From Candolleomyces eurysporus (Eukaryota > Basidiomycota > Agaricomycetes > Agaricales > Psathyrellaceae), in the NCBI GenBank assembly GCA_027579435.1, contig JANBPK010001049.1, forward strand, positions 55,714 through 119,713: DNA of 64,000 nt. Reading direction: 5' to 3'. Positions 23,353 through 33,889 of the stretch are shown here, piece by piece. The notes under the pieces were generated by a model. It was given only the letters and a program-made list of their open reading frames with translations. It had not been told where the DNA came from and ran no database searches. The translations under genes and the position numbers were made by a program. Positions within the stretch are counted from its first letter, which is position 1; every line of letters starts with the position of its first letter.

Positions 23353-25081
23353 TTACAAGCACTGGGAGTAATAGTCGTTCAACTTCTGGCAAGTGCTTCC
23401 AGCCACGCACTGAGTAGCACCAGTCCAGCCGATACCACCGCACTGGCCGTACTTGGGTGCTTGAGGACCGGCCGGGGCAGTAGGCTGAGGGTTGACGACG
23501 GTGGTGGTAGGTGCTGTAGGCGTGGGCTGAACGACAGTGGTCGGGGCCGGGTTGGTTGGAGTGGGCCCAGCAGGTTGGCCGATGTAAGTCGAGAGGGCAG
23601 TGCACCCGTTGATCATGGTTGCTGGGCCAGGGCCGTTCTGCACTGGGTTGCAACCGGGGAGAGCATTGAGGTCTGTGGTCGGAAGTCAGATAACAGTGAC
23701 ACTGATTAAGGACGAAATTGACGTACATCGTCCCTCAACGACTTCGTCGACTCGGACCTTCTGAGTGCAACGGTTCATATCGGCGTCCGAGACAATAGTG
23801 AGTTCACGGCATCCAGTGGGTTGACCACCGAGGTCGGTGCAGCGGTCCATAGCCCTCTGGAGCGAATCACCTTGCCAGCCGAAGACGTAGTCAGCGTGTT
23901 GACCGAAGCCAGTTCTAAGTCGCCTTTTAGCACCCGAGATCGTAGAACAAGGCAACAATGCTTACGGGTCACCCTGGGAGAGGACGAAGGGCTGGCCGCT
24001 GGAAGGCCACATGCTGTTGAATTGTCTGGTGTCCCAAGCGATCTCGAGGAAGAGCAATGGCATGCGGATGGGGTGAGACGAGGGGCAAGAACCACCCATG
24101 AAGAAAAGACCGTCTCGGGGAGGGGCACCAGTGGGGTACGCCATGTGGCTCTATGGAGCCCAAATTACCTGGTCAGAATGAGCACGCGAAGAACTGAAGG
24201 AGAAACGCACAGAATGGTCGGCGGGATCGAGATCCTTTCCGTTCCAGCACGAAGGGAAGAAGATGTTTGAGCGGATACCACCAGCGCAAGCCTTCTTGGG
24301 GAGCTCGAAGGTGTCGAGAGGACCGGTGTTGGGGTGAGGATATGAAGCGTCAGCGCCGAAGTTGGCATTCCAGCAACGGAAGCCAATGGCCTTGCCCTGA
24401 GCACTGTTAGGGTCGACCTTTGTGCTGTTACGCATCATGGGGTCTCCGACAATCATACGGAATCCCTAACAATACACGGTGAGCATATAGTTGAGGATCG
24501 AACTTGGAGTAGCTCTTACCTTCGGGAAGGATGTAACCTTTTGGTTGTTCGAAGGCTGGATGTAGTAGACAGTCATTCCACCGTTAGGACTACCGGTGAA
24601 CTGGTTGGCCATCTGAGGAACTCGGATGTAGCTGCCGTTCGAGTGCTTGAAGTACATCACAGCGGTCCAGTAGTTGGAGGCGTCTTCCTTGAACTTGCAG
24701 GTTGTGCAAGTCGACAAGGCCGGAAGGTCATTGTTAGGATCCATCTTGACGTCGAAGCTATAGGACGGGAAATTGGTCAGACATGGCCCAACCAACCGTA
24801 AACGATTCCACATACGCATTCTATGAGCAACGCAGAGAATTAGAGATGTGATCCAAGATGAAGAAGGCCACTACTCACTCCTCCAATAATTTGGTGCACG
24901 TGGGGGGAGACGATACCAGGGGTAACCAAGCTACAGAGGCTTAGTACTGGCTTGAGACGCACAAGCAGAATTTGACTCACGGATCGAAACGCTGGGTCAC
25001 GAGCTGGGAGCAAGGGAAACGCAAGAGCGCATGGACTGCAGGCGCAATGGCCGCGAGGGAGATGAGAGCACCCCACTGCAT
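23353..25081 (-). CDS. Secreted DUF1996 protein with C-terminal CBM1, copy 1
   Basis: Multi-exon gene, ATG at 25081 ([18 protein letters not shown], a signal peptide) to TAA at 23353. The mature part begins [17 protein letters not shown] and continues through the DUF1996 signatures [74 protein letters not shown] and [21 protein letters not shown] Thr/Pro-rich linker ([19 protein letters not shown]) leads to a family 1 carbohydrate-binding module ([24 protein letters not shown]). CBM1 binds cellulose or chitin; the DUF1996 domain, common in plant-decay fungi, has no activity I can assign from sequence. Unlike copies 2 and 3, its CBM1 has no intron. A TATA-like element lies about 60 bp upstream. 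Confidence 0.9.
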
Positions 25082-25138
25082 GTTTGAGACGGTCAACAAG
25101 TAGACGACGAGGGAACTGGCACCTCTCTTGTGACCTCG

Positions 25139-25146
25139 TTTAAATA
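25139..25146 (-). promoter_or_regulatory. TATA-like box of DUF1996 copy 1
   Basis: TATTTAAA on the minus strand, about 60 bp upstream of the ATG. Copies 2 and 3 have TATA-like sequences at matching distances. Confidence 0.45.
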
Positions 25147-25966
25147 GATCCCCGCAAGAGCCACCGAGGCAGGAGGATAAAGTTTTTTGTAGCTGAGGTA
25201 CCGTGATTCATCCGTCAATAGTTAGCCTTGCATCTGTGAGATGCATTTACGATTCTGCAAAGTCAAGTTAGCAGAAGTGCCTAACGCATTGCATCTCGAC
25301 GCGAAGCGGGCGGAAAAGCTCCGCCATTGGACCGGCATCTGTAATCATCGAGGAAGCCAGGAGAAATAGTGGGTTCGAGTAAACCATACAGCCTGAATCC
25401 CATAGCATAGCATGATGCTGTCCGTACATCGGGAGGTTCGGAGAGTGATGAACCAGTTGACTTCCTCCCTCTTCCCGTTCGTTCTTCATGAGACATTTTT
25501 GGCTCGCAGCGACGGTCGCTCTTCCCCACATAAATGGGTCAATCTTGATACATAGATCTCTTCAGACAGAAGGAGCAGTCAGGATCTAGATGGGGACCCA
25601 AGCGCCCACTATTCAGCACCCGTAGAGCGGAAGGATATGGAAGTAGAAAGAGACCTGCCTTTATAGACGTGGGAATGCATGTGCTGGCGGGACAACGAAA
25701 ATAAGCTCAGCGACGGATCAAAGTCTAGGGTTTGCACCCGCCGAAAGAGACTTTTATGCGTTCTGATGTGTCGATCCTCTTGGTCTTTGCTTGGTTCCCC
25801 AAGCGTAAAAGAAGTGTTCTTTGGATCCTGACGTCCTCGGAATGGCAGCCGTTATATCAAGAAAAATGAAATTTGTGGCATTTAAGCGAGCAACGAAGTC
25901 GTTTACATCTGTACGGTACTCTACTCAATTCAAACCGAAACCAAGGCAGCAGGGTTTCCAGAGAAT
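25147..25966. other. Spacer between DUF1996 copies 1 and 2
   Basis: Upstream region of copy 1 and 3' flank of copy 2. I see no gene; two overlapping minus-strand frames near 25268-25531 have no domain. Confidence 0.4.
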
Positions 25967-27793
25967 TTAGAGACACTGGTGGTACCAATCATTCAATTTC
26001 TGGCATGTGCTTCCAGCCACACACTGGGTGCCGCCGGTCCACTGGAAAAAAGGGCGTCGGTCAGGAACATATACATAAAACAGAAAGGGTACTTACGCCA
26101 TTGCCACCACATTGAGCATATTTAGGAATAAGAGCTCCAGCGGGCGCAGAAGGCTGAGGGGCGGCGGTCGTTGTGGGCTGTGGGTTTACGACTGTAGTGG
26201 TTGGCCCGGTGCCAGTGGGAAGAGGGAGGTAGGAAGTGATGGCATTGCAGCTGGCAGGCATCGTCGCAGGTGCGGGACCATTCTGAGGAGGATTGCATCC
26301 AGGCAGTGCGTTGAGGTCTGCAAGTTGTCATATGAGAAGAATGGATGGAAAAAATCGGGAATTCCACTTACAACGGCCTTCAACAGCTTCCTCGACACGA
26401 GGTGCCTGCTTGCAGTTGTTGATCTGAGAGTCCGACACGAGAGTGAGGGCACGGCAGCTCTCAGGAACGCCACCAATATCAGTGCATTGATCCATGGCCC
26501 TTTGAAGCGAATCTCCATCCCAGCCAAAGACGTAGTCAGCGTGTTGTCCGAAGCCAGTGCTAGAATGCTCGAATAAGACCAAGGAAAAGTCAATCTAATC
26601 CGAACGTCACTTACGGATCACCCTGGGAGAAGATGAATGGCTGGCTTCCGTCGGTCGGCCAATTGTTGTTGAATTGCCTTGTGTCCCAGACAATTTCGAT
26701 GAAAAGCAGTGGCATCCGGATAGGGTGGGACGCAGGACAGCTTCCACCCATAAAGAAGAGGCCATCTCGGGGAACCGTGCCAGTAGGGAAAGCCATGTGG
26801 CTCTGGGAACAACGTCAGCAAGCTCGCAACAAATTCGCCGACATGAAACGTACATGGTGGTCANGGGGGGTCAAGGTCTTTCCCGTTCCAGCACGATGGG
26901 AAGAAAATGTTCGATCGGATACCACCAGCGCAAGCCCTATTGGGCAGCTCGATGGTGTCAAGAGGGCCAGTGCCGGGATGGGGCCACTGAGGGTCGCTAC
27001 CGAAGTTGGCGCCGAAGCAACGGTTGGTGACAGACCTGCCAACCGCACTGTCGCGATTTATCCCAGTCGCATTACGCAAGAAAGGGTTACCAACGATCAT
27101 CCGGAAACCCTATTGAAATGGTGTTAATAATACCACAGCGATTGTTGTAGACAGACGTACCTTTGGGAAGGAGGTGACCCTCTGGTTACCGGGCGGTTGG
27201 ATGTAGTAAACGGTCATACCGCCGCTGGGGCTACCAGTGAACTGATTGGCCATTTGAGGAACCTAGAAAGTGGTTTTTGCTCAGCGGGCGACAGCGGAGA
27301 GACAAGCCACTTTGACGAACCCTGATGTAACTGCCGTTCGGATTCTTGTAGTACAAGACGGCGGTCCAGTAGTTGGAGGCGTCTTCCTTAAATCTACAAG
27401 TTGTGCAGGTGGAAGTTTTGGCGTAGTCGATGCTAGCATCCATGGCAATGTCGAAACTGAAGGAAGTGTTAAAGATGACTGTAGGTTGAACAAGGATGTT
27501 TCTCAACGTACGCATTCTATTCAGACATTCAGAAAACGAATCCAACTGTTAGTCGGCAGCACTCCTGAAGAAGGACCTCATTGAACGTACTCCACCAACG
27601 ATCTGATGAACGTGAGGTGAAACTTGACCCGGGGTGACCAACCTGTCAAAGATGTGAGAGGTCTGAAACTGAAGGTGCAACAGCGAACTCACGGGTCAAA
27701 TCGTTGGGTGACGAGCTGAGAGCAAGGGAAACGGAGGAGAGCATCGGCGAATGGCGCGAGGGCCGCGAGCGCAACAAGAGCTGCCCACTGCAT
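25967..27793 (-). CDS. Secreted DUF1996 protein with C-terminal CBM1, copy 2
   Basis: Same architecture as copy 1: ATG at 27793 (MQWAALVALAALAPFADA signal peptide), DUF1996 domain ([53 protein letters not shown]), a short Thr/Pro linker, and a CBM1 ending in LNDWYHQCL with TAA at 25967. An intron of about 50 bp splits the CBM1 between CGGNG and WTGGTQC. The N at 26864, beside a G-run, creates an apparent stop after LDP. Leaving out that single N restores the frame into DPPDHHSHMAFP, so the gene is probably intact. A TATA-like element lies about 65 bp upstream. Role presumed extracellular, on plant or fungal wall polymers. Confidence 0.87.
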
Positions 27794-27856
27794 GTTTGGG
27801 TGCGATAAGAAACGCTAAGTAAATAGGGTGAGGGAAAAGTCCCTCCCTTGAGACTC

Positions 27857-27863
27857 TTAAATA
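27857..27863 (-). promoter_or_regulatory. TATA-like box of DUF1996 copy 2
   Basis: TATTTAA on the minus strand, about 65 bp upstream of the ATG. It sits next to the N at 27868 and a T-run. Confidence 0.4.
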
Positions 27864-28722
27864 CCAGNTTTTTTCGGCCATTTTCCAAGCTGCAAACCTG
27901 TCGGAATGGTCAGAAATTTCACTTTGCCATTCCCCAATTAGGTGACAAACACGCTAACCGAGCCAATTGAGCGAGAATCGGTGCCCTGCTTCGCCGAGAT
28001 CGTGAGATCGTTGGCCCGCTGACCTTTCTGGAGAGCATCAAATCCCCACACCGATAAAGATGCCGTGTGGATAGGGTGGGTAAAGAAAGTGGTGCGGGGT
28101 ACTTCCGCAGATCGACCGGACCCGTTCGAAGCGCGTGCAATTGCCCGAGGTTCAGGATGAATCTTGGAAAACAGAATACGTTCACAGTCGCAAACCACGC
28201 TGGCTGAACCAAGTGAACCAAATGGAAGCACCGTTTGTGATAGAACACCTAGAAGCACATGCTGGGCACTTTTCAGCTGTTCAGATGACCATAGCTGAGA
28301 GACCCAGAGTTAGATATTTCCCGAATAGATGAGTCCAAATCGCTCTTGAATCATCATATGAGAGACCACCAAGAGCTAGCAGTGTTGATAGCGCCTCGGC
28401 AGAGCGCTTAGAGAGGTTCGAGAAGATTCACTCGCTCATAGGGCGGTGCTATCCTGGACTGGCCTCAGCAGGCTCCTATAATGCCTCGGTTGAGATTCGG
28501 CCCAAAGATTGCTGGAACGCACTCACAGTCGAGTCACTTGAGCAAGAGTTTCAGAAAAGTGGATTAGAGTACTAGTTTCGAAACAAGGAAATGAAATCTT
28601 TTCAAAAGCACATGTAAACGAGAAATGAATTCATTAACAACGGCGCAGGGCCAAGAGAAAAAGAATGTATCAAATTTGCCGACCTGCGAAACCCCAGGAA
28701 GCACGCCAATGTGGCTGCGGCA
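27864..28722. other. Spacer between DUF1996 copies 2 and 3
   Basis: Two overlapping frames near 27919-28258 (-) have no recognisable domain. I see nothing else; it probably holds the 3' end of copy 3 and the promoter of copy 2. Confidence 0.4.
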
Positions 28723-30536
28723 TTAGACGCACTGAGAGTACCAGTCGTTCAACTTCGTGCAAGTGGAGCCAGCGGCGCAGGTAGTTGACCCAGTCCACTA
28801 TCCGAGAAGAAGACGTGAGCCTTTGACAAATGAAAGAATATGGATGAAGGACTTACGCCATTTCCACCGCATTGGCCGTACTTGGGGACAGCAGGGCCAG
28901 CAGGAGCAGTGGGCTGAGGGTTCACAACAGTGGTAGTGATAGTTGGCACAGGGGGTGCGACGACGGTGGTGGTGGGGGTAGGTTGAGTGGGAGCCTGGCC
29001 GATGGTGGTAGAGATGGCATTGCACTGGTTGATCATGGTGGCTTGAGCAGGACCGTTCTGGACGGGGTTGCATCCTGGGAGAGCGTTGAGGTCTATTGTG
29101 CCACAAGTTAACCTAAGAATCCTCAGAGAGAAGAAGAGCCTTACATCGTCCTTCGGTGACCTCGTCGATCTTGACTTGCTGAGTGCAACGGTTCATGTCG
29201 GCGTCGGAGACGAGAGTGAGTTCACGGCATCCAGAGGGGTTACCACCGAGGTCAGTGCAGCGGTCCATAGCCCTCTGGAGCGAATCGCCTTGCCAGCCGA
29301 AGACGTAGTCAGCGTGTTGACCAAAGCCAGTTCTAAGTTGCCTTTCAGTACTCAAGTTCGGAGAACGGGCCAACAATGCTTACGGGTCACCCTGAGAGAG
29401 GACAAATGGCTGGCTGCCGTCGCTGGGCCACATGTTGTTGAATTGCCTAGTATCCCAGACAATCTCGAGGAAGAGCAGGGGCAGACGGACGGGGTGCGAG
29501 GAAGGGCAAGAGCCACCCATGAAGAAGTGTCCGTCACGAGGGATGGTACCAGTGGGCCATGTTACGTGGCTCTAATGGGACGGTGAGCATGAATGAACTG
29601 CCAAAAATACAAACAAGGGTCTTACGGCGTGGTCAGCGGGGTCGAGGTCCCTTCCGTTCCAGCAGGACGGGAAGAAGATGTTCGATCGGATACCACCAGC
29701 ACAAGCCCTCCTAGGGAGGTCGATGGTGTCGAGAGGTCCAGTTCCGGGGTGGGGATAACCGGGGTCGCTTCCGAAGTTAGCGCCGAAGCAACGGAAGGTA
29801 ATCGCCCTAGCATCCGCGCTGTTCGAGTTACTGTGGGTGTTGTTGCGGACCATGGGGTTACCAACGATCATACGGAAACCCTGCCACGCGATTTAGCTTG
29901 CGTTCTAACGGTTTCAATTGAAAGATTCCGCACCTTGGGGAACGAGGTGACCTTCTGGTTGTTTGAGGGCTGAATGTAGTACACGGTCATACCACCGTTA
30001 GGGCTGCCAGTGAACTGGTTGGCGATTTGAGGGACCTATCGACGTGAAATTAACATACAGGTTAAACTTGGACAGATAATGATCTTACTCGGATATAGCT
30101 GCCATTGGAGTGCTTGAAATACATCACGGCCGTCCAGTAATTTGACGCGTCTTCCTTGAACTTGCAAGTCGTGCAAGTCGACTTCGCAGCAAGATCGGTA
30201 TTAGGGTCCATGGCAATGTCGAAGCTGCAGAGGTGTTAATACAGGTAGATACTTCTTCAATTTGAGCCTGACGCACGCATTCTGTATAAGTAAATGTCAG
30301 CGATGATTGACTTGATTCAAAGGGACATACTTACACCACCGACGATCTGGTGAACGTGAGGGGAGACGATTCCAGGAGTGACCAGGCTAAATTCCGTGTC
30401 AGGTGGTGCTTCATGAATCCTCAAGGACGACCTACGGGTCGAAACGCTGGGTCACCAGTTGGGAACAAGCGAAACGCAAGAGCGCTTGCGCGGAAGGCGC
30501 GAGGACCGCGAGGGAAAGGAGAGCACCCCACTGCAT
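28723..30536 (-). CDS. Secreted DUF1996 protein with C-terminal CBM1, copy 3
   Basis: ATG at 30536 (MQWGALLSLAVLAPSAQA signal peptide) to TAA at 28723. The domain shows [67 protein letters not shown] and [18 protein letters not shown]. The linker is Thr/Pro/Val-rich and longer than in copy 2. The CBM1 (YGQCGGNG / WTGSTTCAAGSTC / LNDWYSQCV) is split by an intron at the same place as in copy 2. Several blocks, for example the CTDLGG..SGCRELTLVSDADM region, are nearer to copy 1 than to copy 2, so the triplet did not arise in a simple stepwise order or has undergone conversion. No defects were seen. Confidence 0.9.
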
Positions 30537-30593
30537 ATTGCTTGGGCAATTTGCTATATCGAAGGTGAAGATTCGCTCCCTGAGCTGCTGGCC

Positions 30594-30600
30594 TTTTATA
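30594..30600 (-). promoter_or_regulatory. TATA box of DUF1996 copy 3
   Basis: TATAAAA on the minus strand, about 60 bp upstream of the ATG; the clearest of the three promoters in the array. Confidence 0.5.
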
Positions 30601-32192
30601 CGCTGAGACAAATATTTTAGAATATAAGCAGTCCGTGGATCGCAGAACTTTGAAGAACAGGTTATCCGCAATTCGTCCGGAAGCCAGTGCTCTTCTCGCC
30701 AAGATGATAGAATTCGTTCTCCACACCGCGCAGTGGCATTGATTGCGTTGACGCTTCAGGAAGTGGTTTAGGCGTCACTAGGGCATATGGAAGACACAAA
30801 ACGGGTTGCTGAACATCCGTGGTTCGACCGCAGCGAATAGATGAAAGAGATGACCGAGGACCCTGGACAAAAGGGGTCAATCCAGAGTCAAATGATAGAG
30901 ATTGGTGTTCGACGCACCTAACATGTCTTCGAACAAGCCTCTCAAGCCCAAAGACCAGAGTGCGACGGTCGCAACGACGGAAAAACTTCAGCATACTAAG
31001 CAGTTCCTCTCATTGTCCACTGGGACTCTTCAGCCATTATGAGATAACGGCATGCTGGGGTGACGCATGCACAGTTGCAAAAGTTTTATCCAGGATGCCC
31101 ATATCATCTTCTCGGCAAAAGGAGTGGAAAATATGTTGAGGAAGACGAGCTTGACTGGCTAGAAATCACCTAGGATGCCACTTCGTAAGCTCGTCTGAAC
31201 GTCTCGGTGCCAAACAGAACTCACCAAACAACGGATAAATGCCTTCGAAGAACCAAATTAGACACATTTTCACTGCGTTTACGAGAAAATGGGATGCACA
31301 CCTTGGGGAGAGGAAAACTTGGAGGTGCGGAAGGATTGCACTCTTCGTCAGAAAACTGGTTTATGAGACACCTTGGTCTCTGCCCTTGAGTCGGGTGCGC
31401 TTTCGAGTTTGCCGACTAGCAGAAACGTCGGAGACACTATGGACTTCTCAGCACCGTGCATTCAAATGAGATGACTACATAAGATAAATCATCAATAAAA
31501 AACACTTGGCTAGTGAGTGGGGACGCACGGCACGGTGGAATCCCGAATGCGCCATCAACTTCCGTGGATTTTCCAGGCCTGTGATGGCAGGCCCAGGACG
31601 ACTTGGCACTGTCGAGAGACACATTCTCTTGGACGCTTCATTTGTGCTAAGTTTTTCGTGACTAGGCACATTCTGGGCAGCCTTAACGCAAAACGCAAAT
31701 CTTGTGGACGCCTGTTGGTCCCGTTTGGCACCTTCTCTTCTTCCCGCTCCGCGTCTATTTTGGATTCCGAAAGTGCCTCCGGTACCGACGACACAGATTG
31801 AGAGGTCAATATCCAGATGTAGGGATCTATTAAATTGAGGCATGACTGAAGTGCCTCAGAGTCGGAAAGGGATAGAACGCGAGATTGGCCAGCCTCATGA
31901 GACCTCGGCTGCAAATCGGAAAGTTGGATCAACGATGGGAAAGCTATTTAGAGCTGCAGCACTGACCTGGGACATACAAAAGAAGGATCCCATCTCGAGG
32001 AACTAAATATAACTACAGCCCAAAGGAATATCAGGACGCGATGGCGGCTCATTGGTAACCCCGCTCCTGAAAATCAAGGTTTCGAGGCGAGAGTAACGAC
32101 AGAAGGTGCCGTCAGGGAATCTTGCGAAGTGGGGTTGCATTAGATCTACAATGAATTAAGCGACATGTGTAAAGTAAGCACAATATTAGGTT
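30601..32192. other. Spacer between the DUF1996 array and HEM25
   Basis: No recognised gene. A 125-residue minus-strand frame at 31555-31932 (MIQLSDLQPRSHEAGQSRV) has gene-like composition but no known domain and overlaps a second open frame; it could be an exon of a small unknown gene. The rest shows only short frames. Confidence 0.35.
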
Positions 32193-33386
32193 CTATAACG
32201 AAGTCCAAACCATCAATCCAGCTTCGTAAACCACCCAGCCAATGGCAGAGCTCAGTACCTTTCGTGACATACGCAAGGACGCACCAGCGAAGAGGCCAAG
32301 GGGACCTCGCTCTTGTACAATCGTTTTCACAGTTCCGAAGAGACTATGACGGTGGTCTTGACGGCGCACTTGAACCCGTGTTTTGATCACATCGAACGGT
32401 TGGGTGGTTATCGTTGCAATCACACCGGCGCAAGCTGCAGAGACACCATGCAGCGCAGACGACTGTGCAGCGTTTTGGGCATTGAATACATAGGCTGGGA
32501 ATGCAAAAACAGTAAGAAAATATCAGATAAAACAGCCCGGAAGAAGCGTACACGCATCTCGTTTAATATGCTCGTAAACGACGAGGAAGATTCCCGCGTA
32601 TGGCGCGTCGCGCATGGACGAGGCGAGAAACCCTCTAAAGAGCTCAGAAGGTCCGCTTCGCAATATAAGGCGCATTCCTTGGCTGACGCTCTTGTAGTCA
32701 TAGAGGTTACTCTCAAAGCGAGCCTTGAGCACAGAGAAAGGGTTCAGAATGAATCCGACGGCAACACGAGAAACGGCCCCAGACAGCAAGTTGCCGGAGC
32801 TCGTTAGAGTTGGAAGCACCGAACGCGACCCAGTCGTATTTGTGGTCGTTTTCCGTGTTTGAACAATGGAGAAATAAGATGATCTGGCCATGATTGCGCG
32901 TAACTGGGTCAAGGATGCCATGTACATTGCCACGCCTGGTACGTTCCTACGAAATGGGATATAACTCTCGTTCAGCTCAGAGAATAATTGACCTGCCTGC
33001 ATAATGAAGCCTCAGTACCTCTCCAAAGGCCTCTCCAGCCATTTGCCTTTACAACGTCATGGGTAATTGCCGTGATCATGGAAGGGTTCGGTCTAAAAAC
33101 TGTCAGTGCAGAACCATATGAGATTACCGGAGCGTCATACCGTCCATTCATTGCATGCTCCACCACAGGCAAAGTACCTTGTTGCACCCTCGTTTTTAAG
33201 AGATCAACTACAGCATGTATTCAATAAAACTCTCAATCCCGGCGTCTGTTGTGCTCACACGGCTGAAGGAAGACTGTTGTCGCTAGACCCGACAGAGCAC
33301 CTGCAGCAACGAAATTTTAGCCCTCGCGTGTTTATATACCACACTAGACTCGTACCTGAGGCCAGCTGTTGACTGACATTGCTCAT
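32193..33386 (-). CDS. HEM25: Mitochondrial glycine carrier, SLC25A38/Hem25 type
   Basis: Multi-exon gene from ATG at 33386 (MSNVSQQLAS) to a stop at 32193. The three carrier repeats each show the Px[DE]xx[KR] signature: QPFDLLKTRVQQG across an intron near 33200-33290, NPFSVLKARFE near 32740, and QPFDVIKTRVQVRR near 32390. Also seen are GWRGLWRGTE, LPTLTSSGNLLSGAVSRVAV, MRDAPYAGIFLVVYE and RMSRKVLSSAIGWVVYE, which are specific to the SLC25A38 group. The protein sits in the inner mitochondrial membrane and brings glycine into the matrix for 5-aminolevulinate and haem synthesis. Small introns; no defects; single copy. Divergently placed from the phosphatase at 33890. Confidence 0.92.
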
Positions 33387-33889
33387 AAGATAGCAATTTG
33401 ACTCGACAGCAACGTCGCGTCAATGGAGGAGAAGAGAAAAATGTGGATGCTGACGAACCTGCGGCGGCGACCGATGGCGGGACCCGCGTCAGACACGGAA
33501 TGCGTCATTTTCCCACGGACATGGAGAGCGGGCCGCCAAAGGACCGGACATGAACGTTTGTCGAGGGCCTTGTGGGTAACTCGTTCGCGAACCTTGGTCA
33601 ACGTGATGGGCTTTTACTGGGGCATCGACGAAGACGAAGACACCCCTTCTCTACCACAGACGGCCACCATCGAGAGCAAGAGGACTGACCACTCAGCGCT
33701 AAACCCCTCGTACGGAGTCGTACCTATCTGTCGGACCCTTTCTGCCATCGTGTCCTCGAGACAGCGGCCTGAGCACTGATTCCACGGTTCAGCGGGCGTG
33801 AGCAACGAGCTCAAGCCTAGTTTGCATTTTCTCTGGGCTTTCAGATCTAACCGACCCTGCACTCTGCTTGTATCTGGTCTTTGCCCGGC
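33387..33889. promoter_or_regulatory. Divergent promoter region between HEM25 and the phosphatase
   Basis: About 500 bp between two divergently transcribed starts. A 118-codon frame at 33423-33779 (+) has no domain and is not called. No canonical TATA element is obvious. Confidence 0.4.

Noticed and set aside
31475..31843. A 122-codon minus frame between the DUF1996 array and HEM25
   Set aside because: It overlaps a second open minus frame, has no domain and no clear exon borders. Left only as a remark in the spacer entry.
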